Shown: one piece after another, positions 23,201-33,797 of the stretch
Layout: each line of letters begins with the position of its first letter
How positions within the stretch are numbered: position 1 is the stretch's first letter
Assembly: GCA_963575745.1 (NCBI GenBank)
Contig: CAUYUJ010014610.1
Location: forward strand, 32,501-96,500
Direction of reading: 5' to 3'
Origin: Prorocentrum cordatum
Lineage: Eukaryota > Sar > Dinophyceae > Prorocentrales > Prorocentraceae
Length of the DNA stretch: 64,000 bases
Made by a program: the position numbers and the translations under genes
The notes under the pieces: model-generated
What the model was told of the DNA's origin: nothing
Seen by the model: the letters and a program-made list of their open reading frames with translations, nothing else
The model's database searches: none

Positions 23201-26200
23201 CCCCCCTGCTACTCCAGTTCCTCCTCCTTGCGGGAAAAAATGGCGGCGGGCGGCCCCGCGGGGGAATCGAGCGGGGAATTGGGCAGCGATGGCGTCGAAG
23301 CGGGGAGGCCTGGCGATTCGACCGCCGGGGCCCTGAGAGCCAGGCCCGAGGAAGGAGGCCCAGGGGGGTTCTTCGCTGGAGTTTTGAGAAGCTCGCAATC
23401 TTTTGCGCGCGTAACTGACGGAAGCACACCCCAAAACACACGCCGTGCTGCTGTCGCGCACTGCGGGCCTGAGTTCTTGGATTCTGAGAGCGGACAAGGG
23501 GGGCCCAGGCGCGGGGTCGCGCCGACGGCAGAATAACTTTGCGCCGCGGTGCTAAACAAAGACGCACAGGTGAGGCCACCAGATCAGGAAGGCAAGGCAT
23601 CCGGGTCAACTGACGATCCTGTTCTTGATAATCCTACACCTTGTGCAGGCAGGAGCGCTGCAACCCATCGCTGCAGAAGTCCCGGTGCAAATCCCCCTGT
23701 GAGCGCGAGTGGCGCGATGTGATTCGCTGAGGCCGTTTGGCACTCCGATAGACGCGCCCCGCCAGAGGGCTGAACGACCAGACATGGGTTCGTTTCGCCT
23801 TACATGCTGGAGAAAGTTTTCACTGACCTTCCGCATTGTGTCCTGGCTTGGGGGCACTGTGGATGACGCGTCTACCCGTCGGCATTTCATAGCGGACCTC
23901 GCTCGCAACTTGCGGACTTGTCGCAGCGCCGGCGCCAATCATCAGGACATCTGGGGCCCCGCGCAGATTCGCGAGAGCCAACCTGCGCGTGTCCCCGCGT
24001 CGGCAAATGCGCGTCTCTCACAGTATTGGAAAACGAAGTTGTTGCGGCAGATCATGCGCTACGCTCAGAATTTCTCGCGAGTCTTCCGTCGCGGGAGCTG
24101 CTCATGCGACGGGGGTCCGAGGGCGCGTCCGTGGATAAACAACCGAGCTGCGTGCGAGGCCCAAGGCCGAAGGGGGGGCGCGCCGCTCGCGCGCCTTCTT
24201 CGCGCGACGCCGCCGCCGTCGAATGGGCCGAGAGCGAGGCCGTCGACGTGTGGGGCCAGACATTTTACCCGCCCGCTAGCGTGGGTTAGCATTATATTTC
24301 GTCAACATTGCGACTCGGAGGTTTGCTACATTCTGGTTGCTATATAGTCTTTACTTCGCCGGCGTTTTCTGAATGACATCCCCGGAAAACTGGGGGGGGG
24401 GGCCCAGGGCCTGGCGCCGGCCCCCGGGCGGCCGCGAGGCCTGGGGCGGCCGCGCCGAGCAACGGGCATGAGTTTGCAAGAGAGGGCTGTCAAGGGGGCA
24501 CCTGACATGGGAGAGCTCGCTGTTGCGCCTCCCGCTGTTCTTGCCATTAATCGAACTCCTGGGCCCGTCGCTAATTCAACCAGTGACGAAGCCCTGCCCA
24601 GGATTTGCCGAACGCCATCCACGGCGCATGCAAGGAAGTGGGGCCAGTTCAGTTCGCCGTCCACGGTTCGACCGCGGGCGAGCAGAAACGCGAGAGATAA
24701 CAAGACGGCAAGCACGTGCCGACTCCGAGGGGCGTCTTCAGAGGATGCCCCGGGCACTCCGCGGCCGTTCTCGCGCCAGTTGGTGCCCGCGAGCGCAGCG
24801 ACACATTCATGCTCGAGTTTTGCTGTGGCGACATTCGCGGAAGAGGTGCCCCCGGGATTTCCCCTGGCAGCTCGCGCGGGGCCATGCGTTATACAGAGCC
24901 AAATATATGATTACAAATGCGGGAACAGATTCAGGGGCATTTTTCCACGCGGCCCCAATATACCTCGCGAGAGGGGATCTCCGCGGCAATGCGCTAACGA
25001 GTCGCAGATCCATGAGGCGTCCGAGAGGAGGGCGAACGCGCGTCTGCCAGGTCGCCGAGGCGGTGATACAGCTGGGGCTGGAGGGAATCGTTTGCAGTGA
25101 AGGCCTTCTGTTTGCCGACGCTGGCGGGCCCCCAAGTTCTTGTCTTTCTTAAGGCGCTGGATTTTCAGATGCCCCAGTCGCGCGGGCGTTCGCGCGGCTT
25201 TAAAGATAGGCAGGGGCGCTTTCTGAGGGCGCCCTAGACGATTGCAGCGACATCGGGGTTCGACGCAAGAGGCCTTGAACACAGATGCGACGGCGCGCGC
25301 GATCGCGTGGAGGCACGTGGCACGCATGTCGCATTGGCAGAGGATTGCGCGGATGCGCGCGCGCGTCAATTTCACATCGCGCTGGCGAGCGCGTTGCGCA
25401 CGGCATCCCCGCCCCCCCCCCCCCCCTATCATCTTGCGTTGCCGCCGCTGCCGGTTCCGCGGGGGCATCCGCCATCTGCGCCGCCCCCTTGCGGCGGCGG
25501 CGCTCGGCGCGCAGCGCTGTCGGCCGAGCGCCGCGGAGCTGCTTCATGGCCCGGCGTCTTCGCTGCCGCCGCTCCAGGGGCCATGTCCGCGCTGCGCAGC
25601 CAGTCTAAACTGCGGCCCCGGCGGCGCCCCAACCGCGTTTGAAGAAGAGTCGAGAAGGCATGATTTTGATAACAAGTATGTCTGGACGTGTCCGTGACCA
25701 TCCAGTCGCCGGAGCGTTCGGCCCAGACCGACAGCCTCTGCCCACGGCCCGCGATGGCGATGGGAGGGGTGGTTCAAGCACACCAGCCCAGGTTCAGGAG
25801 CGGAGGGGGCAGATCCTCGCGGCCACTCCTGTTTACAAAACGCTTGTGGGAAGGACTGCGGAGACATCGAGTGCCCCGGCGGGGGGGGGCGCGCGACTCG
25901 CGACGGGCGATGGGCTCGAGACAGCGCGCGGCAAGGATCATGCCCTGTGGGCGCGGAAGAACAGCATGGCCCAGTGCGGGCCAGAGTTTGTGTTGCGATC
26001 TGCCGTTCCCGGGTATTTGGCCCATGCTGACCTGCTCCTGGCATGCGCGGTGATGGTGGCTACTGTTAGGTTTTATGCAGTGGGCGCCGGTGCTGTGGGC
26101 AGACGGCGATCGTCTTCGCGGCGACGGGCGCTCGCACGGAAATCCCCCTGTCAAGGCCACGGGCAAACGTTGCAGACATCACGTCCGAACGATAGCGCGC

Positions 26201-26995
26201 GCGCCGCCTGGGAATCCCGAGGTGGCGACCCGCGCTGAACAGGCCAAAGCAGAGGGGCCCAATCGCGCTCAGGGGGATAAGCGTTGCGCCTCAACTTATT
26301 AGACCGGCCGAGTGCGTCGGCGATTTTCATATAGACCAGAAGCGCGTTCTCCTGGAAAGCGAGATCGCGATCCAAGCGGGGGGGGGGGGGGGGCGTTGCT
26401 TGCCAAAAAACCGGACCTGCCTGAACATATTGAATGAAGAGAAGTTGCAGGAATGGCTGCAGTCCGACAGACCTAGCGACTCCTCATAGGGGCACCCTGG
26501 AAGCTAGAGGCGGCCCCCCACATGCGAAAGCATAGGCGTAGGGTGCGCGGCCCCCCGCTGCCAGCTCAGCCAGCGGCGAGGTGGCCCGCGTGCCCTATGG
26601 TCTGGAGAAGAGGAAGGGATTGCGCATCCGTGTCAGTTGGCGCTGACGATGTGATTTTGCCCCCTTGGCCCTCGGTCCAGGAAGGAACCCCGGCGCGTCC
26701 GCGGGAACGCAGGGCGCGGCGCCAGCCCCCGGCTCATTTGGGGGCGGCGCGGCATATATTCTCGGCGGGCTAGGGTCGCCGGGAGGGAGGTCGCCCCCCC
26801 CCGCCCCATCCCAGCTCAGCCAGCGGAGGTGGCGTATGGGGGCGTTCCCGCCCAGGCACCCCGAGCGGTCCTAAACTCGACGAAAAGATGTGATCCATTG
26901 CGTTCCGCGGGAGGTCGTTGGGGCGTCTCGACGTTCATGAGAGCGTCAGATCGGCCGGCTGGTCAAGAATTGTACGCCGATCCATGAGTGGAGGA
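20289..26995. other. Gene-poor stretch, no recognised genes
   Basis: Overlapping frames of 60-250 codons on both strands, G or C runs at 21229-21242, 25412-25426 and 26378-26393, and no family motif. The frame 23709-24347 is the most protein-like and is listed separately. Confidence 0.4.
23709..24347 (+). CDS. Uncharacterised open frame
   Basis: 212 codons. Residues 20-125 look protein-like (CWRKFSLTFRIVSWLGG, RHFIADLARNLRTC, YWKTKLLRQIMRYAQNFSRV) with alternating hydrophobic and basic positions. The C-terminal third is Arg/Pro low complexity. No motif ties it to a known family, and no splice or retroelement context was found. It may be a decayed fragment or chance. Confidence 0.2.
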   Translation: MARCDSLRPFGTPIDAPRQRAERPDMGSFRLTCWRKFSLTFRIVSWLGGTVDDASTRRHFIADLARNLRTCRSAGANHQDIWGPAQIRESQPARVPASANARLSQYWKTKLLRQIMRYAQNFSRVFRRGSCSCDGGPRARPWINNRAACEAQGRRGGAPLARLLRATPPPSNGPRARPSTCGARHFTRPLAWVSIIFRQHCDSEVCYILVAI

Positions 26996-27701
26996 TGTTG
27001 GTGCAGGAGTTTCTGTCCTTGCACATTCCGTTTGTGTCTCTTCGCCTAGCGCCCTCTTTGCCCAGCCTGTCGCCTGCTGGCGAGTGTCTCGCCATGGCGG
27101 CGACAATGGCCGACGGGAGCGGACAAGGGCGCCCTTTTCCGTGGAGAGAGACTTCTACGCGGTGTCAAGGACAGGTTAGTCCGCCCTTCCTTTCACTCAG
27201 CCGTGGGCGCATTCGAATTGGATGACCAAGTCGAAGAGCTATGCGTTCTGGAATGCGATTTCCAGTGTTCGCGGGGACTCGACTTTTCAATTCAAGCACA
27301 TGAGGGAATACGGCGTAACATTGAAAACCTCGCAGAAGGTGAGTGGTGCGTTCCATGAACTCACCCACGGTGGCGTCCAGAGCGCCCAGGGAGGAGTCGG
27401 AAGTTGCTGCAATCAGAAAGCAGATGCGCAGTGCGGGTTGGCCAGAGGGGAAGCCGAAAGTGACTTTCGCTTCGTTCCCATGTTCTGGTCAGTAAACAAT
27501 GTCTCCGACGATCGAGCCAGTGGCCTTATCGGAGTTCCTACCAGGGGCGCCGAGGCACTGGCCAGAGATGTTGAACGGGGCATCGTCGGGGCCAGCGATC
27601 TCCTCATTGACGTCGCCATTCACCAGTCACCGCCAGTATTGGATTGATGCGACGGGCGTCTGTCGGTCAGGATTAACGCGCGATGATATTGTCGCGCTCG
27701 C

Positions 27702-28604
27702 GTGGGCCACCGTGAACTGGAGGGTAGAGCGTCGCAGAGCGGTGGGAATCGTCTTAATGTGATTATCCTCCATGGGGCCTGTCTGTCGTTCCTCGATGCC
27801 CCCCCCCCCCCCCCGATGGGCAATTGTCATTTTCTACGGAGGTGGCAAGTCTGCGGGAGTAGAGCGAATATTTACACGGTTGGTCATCAAGACGAGTTGC
27901 CTGCCAGTTCTCTTCGTCGCGCAGCCCGCCAGCGGCTCAGCCGTCGGCGCCGGGCGCCCAGATGCGAGCGCGGAAAGTCCAGCCGCATAGGTATGATTCG
28001 TTTTTGCTTGTTGGAAGAGTGTCCGAGCTCGGCGTTGAACATTGGGTTCTACCCCGAGGACCTTGATGCATCTGTCTGCCCATGCAAGGCTGATGCGAAC
28101 GTGCCCGAGCTGACTCGGGAGTACGTTGACTACGCGCAGCATCTCCCCACGTGCCCCCAATGGCGAGAGACGCATGGCCCTGGCACCCCCCAGTTGGCAG
28201 CAGCACGGCAATTATCGCGACGGAGGACTACGTCTACGATTGGCCACAGTGCCATCCGTGGCGGGCGACCGCGCGGCATTGTTGCGAGACGTGCCTTCGC
28301 CGCGTCAGCGCCGAGATGTCAATGCGAAATAGGTTCTATAGCTTATGAAATTGTGGCCCAGGCGAACACTTGCGAAGCCCGCGCCAGGGCCGCTGTCGAA
28401 AGGATTGGGCGCGCAGGGCCAGGAAGCCGGATTGGAATTGTCAAGTCAGCTCTCAGCAGGTTCCGCGCGGCCATATTGATGGCGAAGGACGCCGCGAAGA
28501 TGCCTCCAAAGGGGGGCAGATTTTTGGCTGCCTCTCTGGGCGGTATCCTTCGCAATCCGTTGCGGCAGGACCACCGACCAGCTGGGTGCGCCGGCGAAGC
28601 TTGA
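27702..28604 (+). CDS. Uncharacterised 300-codon open frame
   Basis: The open frame is interrupted in sense by a 16-C run (27799-27814) that encodes only Pro. The middle third is the most protein-like: RFCLLEECPSSALNIGFY, then EDLDASVCPCKADANVPEL and YVDYAQHLPTCPQW, with several cysteines. It then becomes Arg/Ala rich. The cysteines might bind metal, but the spacing matches no finger I know. No neighbouring gene gives context. It could be an old gene fragment. Confidence 0.2.
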   Translation: MGHRELEGRASQSGGNRLNVIILHGACLSFLDAPPPPPMGNCHFLRRWQVCGSRANIYTVGHQDELPASSLRRAARQRLSRRRRAPRCERGKSSRIGMIRFCLLEECPSSALNIGFYPEDLDASVCPCKADANVPELTREYVDYAQHLPTCPQWRETHGPGTPQLAAARQLSRRRTTSTIGHSAIRGGRPRGIVARRAFAASAPRCQCEIGSIAYEIVAQANTCEARARAAVERIGRAGPGSRIGIVKSALSRFRAAILMAKDAAKMPPKGGRFLAASLGGILRNPLRQDHRPAGCAGEA

Positions 28605-29404
28605 CTGGGCACATTCTGAAGCAGATTTCGGGCAAGTTTGATTGCGCCAGGGTGACGCTGCCATTCGTTTATTTCCAGAAGAAAGGGGGAGCAGGGGATC
28701 AAGGCGTTCTGGGGGAGGTTATCCTCGCAACTTCTGCGCGAACAGCTTGCTGTCGATAGCCGAGGGTCGCGCGCCCCTCCCGTCTGACCCCGGCTACGGG
28801 GCTGGCGCGAAGAGCGTGTGCGTCGGGGGGAACTGCTTCGTCGGAGGTGAAGAGCCCCCGTGGCAGCGCCTTCGGCGTTCCAGAGCGGAGGGGGCCTTCG
28901 CGGGCGGACGTCGGCATTCCGTGGAGATCATCGTCGCGCGCAGCTCTGTGAGCCGCGCCGCTGAGGGTCAATGGCCCCGCTCGGCAGCGCCGCGAGCTCC
29001 CCCGAGAGCGCTTTTTTCCGGCGGGTGGCAGTTCTGCAATTTGCCGGGATCTTTTGAAACCAGGGGAGGGTTTGAGCACAATTGCGCGATGGAGTTCGAG
29101 CGGCGACCGCGCCTGCGCAGACAGATCCGCGAGAGGCAGTGCCAATGTGCTCCTTTATTTAGCTGCGACGGTGGATCGGGATAAGTCCGAAGAGGCCCCG
29201 CCGCCCCCCTACTCGCGCCAGTTCGATGAGACGCGGGATTCGCGGACCGCGCGGGAGGGGCCCTTCGACTTCATCGCTCCTCTGCGCGGCCAAGTCGCGG
29301 GCGCGCCTGGGAAAAAGAAAAACTGTTGAACGGCCAGGGGCGCGCCGAGGACGAACCCCGCCGCCGCTTCAACCGACAGTCTGGATCAATCTTCAGCTCA
29401 GCCG

Positions 29405-30061
29405 ATGGAGGTGACAACGGATGACCCTGCGGCGCCCGTGGCGCCCGCGGCTGCCGGTTCAACTGATGGCCCAGACATGCCGACCCACCCGAAGGCCGCC
29501 GGCTCAGCCAGATGTCCAGCGTCACCCATCGCACCGCGGTTTGCCTCCGCCAGCGTTGGGCGGCTTAGTGTCCCGAAGGGGGCGAAAACAGTTGGGTCGC
29601 CTCCATGCCCTTGTTCGCGCCCCTCTAGGGCTTTGGATGCCCGACCCTACCTCGGAGCGGCTGGAAGGGTGCACAAGGTACCACCGGTTGGCGTCCGACA
29701 AGCACGTCTGCCCGCCCCGTCTGCGCAGCCGGGATCTTCTGAGACGCCGCAGCCTCTCGCGCCCACCGATATCGGTGTAACCGAAAGTGGCGGGCTTGAG
29801 GTGGTGGCGGCTCGTCTGGGAATCAACGCGCTAGAGGGCGGGGCCAAACCAGCAGCGAACGCTCCCGCTCCCGACTCAGTCAGGAGCGCAGCAAGCGCAG
29901 CTGAGTCTGCCGCTACAACCGTCGCTGATGCACGGGGCCACGGCATGGCCCCGGCGGAAGGAAAAGAACAGGAAAGAAAAACGCCGGAGGATAATTGTGA
30001 CATCGCTTTCGAACTCCCAGAGGTAAAGATCGACATGGCCCGAGCATTGCGACAGACGTAG
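29405..30061 (+). CDS. Uncharacterised 218-codon open frame
   Basis: Ala/Pro/Ser-rich frame starting MEVTTDDPAAPVAPAAAG and ending with an acidic stretch (CDIAFELPEVKIDMARALRQ). It contains several copies of the recurrent GGYTCARCYGATGG phrase, read as GSTDGP and AGSARC. That repetition suggests part of it is repeat-derived. No domain recognised. Confidence 0.18.
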   Translation: MEVTTDDPAAPVAPAAAGSTDGPDMPTHPKAAGSARCPASPIAPRFASASVGRLSVPKGAKTVGSPPCPCSRPSRALDARPYLGAAGRVHKVPPVGVRQARLPAPSAQPGSSETPQPLAPTDIGVTESGGLEVVAARLGINALEGGAKPAANAPAPDSVRSAASAAESAATTVADARGHGMAPAEGKEQERKTPEDNCDIAFELPEVKIDMARALRQT

Positions 30062-33000
30062 CGGATCCAATTCCGCGACAACGCTAATCTGCGCGACGCG
30101 GATGGAATCACAATGCCGAAGTTGGCGCGTTGGACCATCTTCGATCAGCGCAGATGAGGACCTAGACCTAGTTGCCATCACCGTGGAGTGGACAGGGGAG
30201 AACACAGGCGATCAACCGCGATCAGGCACGCCAGTAATGCTTGGAGCGAACGGTTCAACAGCCGTTGGGCAATCATATCCGAAACTGCCTTACGATTTGT
30301 TTTGCTCTGTCCCGAAACCTGTGGAAGAGGGCCGGCCACTGCAGCCAGAGGCCGAGGGCGTCCACAGGCAAGAATCAATGCTGGCTTGCCCAAAGGGCTT
30401 CCGCCAGTGGGTGGACCTATGCCCGATGAGATCCGACGAGCCATGCGGGAAGGCGGCGTCGGTTCAACCGATGCGACCCTCCAGATGGCGAGGGGGGGCG
30501 GGAACCCGCAGGCATGCGCGGCCCACCCAGGGGCGGCCCTTCTGCGCCTGAGCTGACGCCCGCACCCGATGCTACGCAGTCGATTTAACCGATGTTGCCT
30601 TCCTCTGGCGACCCTTTGGCGTCCGAATCAGCGCCGCTGTCGGACCATCAGCCTCTGAAAGCGCATCAGGAGAACGCGCGCTCCTGGGGGAGTTGCCGAC
30701 GTCGATCCTGGGGGCGCGGGGGATGCGCGGGGCAACCTGAAGAAGAACAGGAATAATACTTGTCCACTGACGCGATCGATTGAACTGGGAGCGCTCAGAA
30801 GGCTTGCAGGACAATAGTCACACCTTGGCATGGACGCGGCGGCAGAGGCGGCGCCTCGCGCTCAGGGCTCAACCCCGAGAGATCCAGTGGACCTCGATGA
30901 CGATGGCGCGAGGCGCCTGGACGCCGACGGTCTGGGTGGAACCCCGGCCGCGCAGAAGGGAGGGCCCAACGCTCAGTCGCCTGACATCCGAGGCCCCGAC
31001 GACATGGAATTTCATGCTTTCCATGGCACCATATAATTCCTGGATGCACCGCCTATCAGTTCTGCCGCATAGGTACGCCAGCGGCCCTTGGGAAGGCCCC
31101 TCTGTCTCCGCGGGTCTCACCGTCGCAAAGCAGCGCTCCTAATCTTTTGCACCCCGTGGAAAGAGCTGGCTTTCCCGCGTTGCTGCCGACTGCCGAGCAT
31201 GATTGGATCGCTGGGAGGACCTTTTCGCGATTTTGGAAGGATGTGGATATCGCCCACGCGGCGGACCTCTTCCCGGGCACCTGGCGCATGCGAGGTGGTT
31301 TACGTCCAGGACGTGCCGCGCCAAAGTCAAGGTCTTTCACGACCCGATATTTTCGCATTGGGCCAGTTTGGACAACGATGGCCATTGGCAAGATCAGGTT
31401 CCTGACGTCCATGCCCCGCACCATTCCCGCGAAGCTTCCGATGAAGCACCCCGCGCGGCGTTGAAGAATCCGGTTTCCGCCAGTCTGGGGGCGACCCCGG
31501 CCCTCAGTGGGCGTGGCGCGGGCGATGTTGCAAATTGGAGGAACCTCAGTTGTTGCGCCGACGAGAAGGCGCGGTGCGTCGGGAGCTTGATACTAGGCCT
31601 CCTTCGGCATTGCTCACTTCACGTTCGCAATCCTCAGAGGAGGCGCCCCCTCCGGGAGCTTGTTATCAAGGTGAACGCGACAGATTTGATCACGAAACGG
31701 TTGCCCCGGCGGCGCGTGGTTCAATTAGCCACGTTGTCGCCAGGCCACGTTCACATCCTTGGGCTGGAGGCAAGTTGAGGGCTATTAAGGAGTCAACGCG
31801 CGGGGGGGTACATTGCCCGGAGGGCTTGCTACATGCGCCAGATTAGCCGGTCATGGGATTTCTCCTTGCGGCCAGGGACATCCCTGAACAAGTCGTGGCC
31901 GCTGACGCGATCCTACGCATGCTTAGCTCGCGTCGCCTGTCGCCTCAGGACGGAGCTCCTCCTCGACGGGTCCGTCAGAATTCCCAGGTCGCCTCAGCCG
32001 ATCTGGAGGGTCCTGGTGCGGTTCCTGTAGGGGGGGCCTGAATGCCGCGGTGTTTGAGAATCTCTGGCGCGTTCATGAGACCCACCGTGCGATTACGGAT
32101 TGTGCCATTAGTGCAACGCCTTGGTGTCTTCGGGCATTGAGTTCGCGCGCCCCCCGACGTGGCGTCGGTTTCAAGCCAGCGCCCCCGATGGGCGGACGCC
32201 CCCCGTGCGTTCGCGGCGGGCGATAACCCTGCCGACGTCGTCTGGGGAGTTATGTTCGACCAGGCGCGGCCGATTAGGGGCGTCGTTTTTTGCCGACGCA
32301 AAATTGCTGGGCAGTTACAGCCAGACGAAACACAGTTGATCCGATTGAGGAGGCCGCCAGAGAAGGCGCGATTGCGGGGAGATCTCCATAAGTTCGACAT
32401 TCTGAGATACCCCCCGCAGATGCAGCGAGGCTTGCGGCCCTCCCTGGAAAGATGACGGTAGCTTTCTCCGCCATCCGTTTCGTGAGTCCCGTTCGGGATC
32501 CAGGGGCTGTCCAGTGGTCCAGTGCGTTTTGCCGCCGTCTTTCGACTCGCCGCCCGCGGGGTCGCCTTCCTTGCGGCGTCGTTGAGTTCGATCCCGGATT
32601 GCCTGGGGGATCGAGGATTGCGAGTGGCAGTTGGTCCGTGAGTCGTGTATTTGCCGATGCAACAGCGACGTGCCAAGCTTGTGGCAGCGTTGGCCGCTGT
32701 CGCGGGCCATCTTCGCACGCGCCAGAAATCCAAGCGGAAATCCACCAACGAAAGCAACCATCGCGCGAATATGTCCCGTGGAGGACAAACGCTCTTGAAC
32801 GCCGAGCGGGGCTCTGTTCCCCCGCTGGAAGCGGTGCATCCGCTCGACCGTCCTCCTTTGCGCCATGAGCCTTGCTGAGGGTTCATGGGGCCTCTCAAGA
32901 CTAGACTCCTTGTGCATGAAGTACAAAGGCTTTGCCATGCCCGTCGCAGTTTGGCGGCGTGACTTGTCGATGCTGATAGGCCAGTACTCGACGCCGATCG

Positions 33001-33735
33001 CCTGTCCACCGCTGGCAATATTTGACCTGGACGGTGTGCGGAACGAAGCCACCGCGCACACGAAGGGTGGCTGGCTTGGGAGAAGTCTTTCGCCCTTGGG
33101 GGGCACCCTTCACCTGCGCCGGGCCTGCGGGCTCAACCCGTGGCCCGACGGGCGCAGGCGATCGGCCTCGGTGGTTGCAGATCTTGAATCCTGCGACGCA
33201 GACCCCGCCTGCGGGCGTGGGCAAATTTGAGGATAGACGCCATCGCGCCGACGCATTTATTTTCCCAGCGGGTCCGGCTCATTCGGGAACGCGGGGAAGG
33301 CAGACCGTTGTCATGGGGGCGCAATGGTGATTTTCAAGAGTTTCAACGTCCCAGGCCATATGTGGTTTCCGTGGCAAGGAAAGCGATGGCGAAGGGGCGT
33401 TGTTCCCCTTGCCTTTGCTTCCATCGCAGCTGCACATGCGACCGATGATGCAGGAGTGGATCTTCCTGACGGGTGACTGGTAGACATCCGTGCGCCAGCA
33501 AGGCTCGAGGACCAGTCGCTCCCAAACTTGAGTGAACTCTGCCGCGGCAACTTGCGCCCTCGCTTCCGCTGGCCATTCCAAGAGCGTGGCTGCTGAGTCT
33601 ACGATGGAATTCGCCAAAGACCCAGGCGCCGACATTGGGCGTCGTGGACCTCCGAAGTTTCTCAGACATTGCGTTGCTGAGTTCCCTCTTCGGGCTGCGG
33701 TTCCTTGGCGTCTTCGATCATCAGTGAGTTAGTCG

Positions 33736-33737
<2 letters not shown>

Positions 33738-33796
<59 letters not shown>

Positions 33797-33797
33797 C
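33738..33797. repeat. (TA)n microsatellite
   Basis: About 29 TA units with one G interruption near the end. Confidence 0.95.

Larger units (their letters stand above)
26996..33735. other. Gene-poor stretch with a recurrent short motif
   Basis: Degraded-looking forward frames of 120-300 codons follow each other in changing phases. A phrase close to GGCTCAACCGATGG (often CCGGYTCARCCGATGG) recurs through 29390-34590. Nothing is recognisable as a known gene. The long minus-strand frames here (for example 33018-31975) appear to be shadows. Confidence 0.4.

Noticed and set aside
31975-33018. 347-codon minus-strand frame
   Set aside because: No motif, Arg/Ser/Thr-rich composition typical of antisense GC-rich DNA, and no splice or element context.
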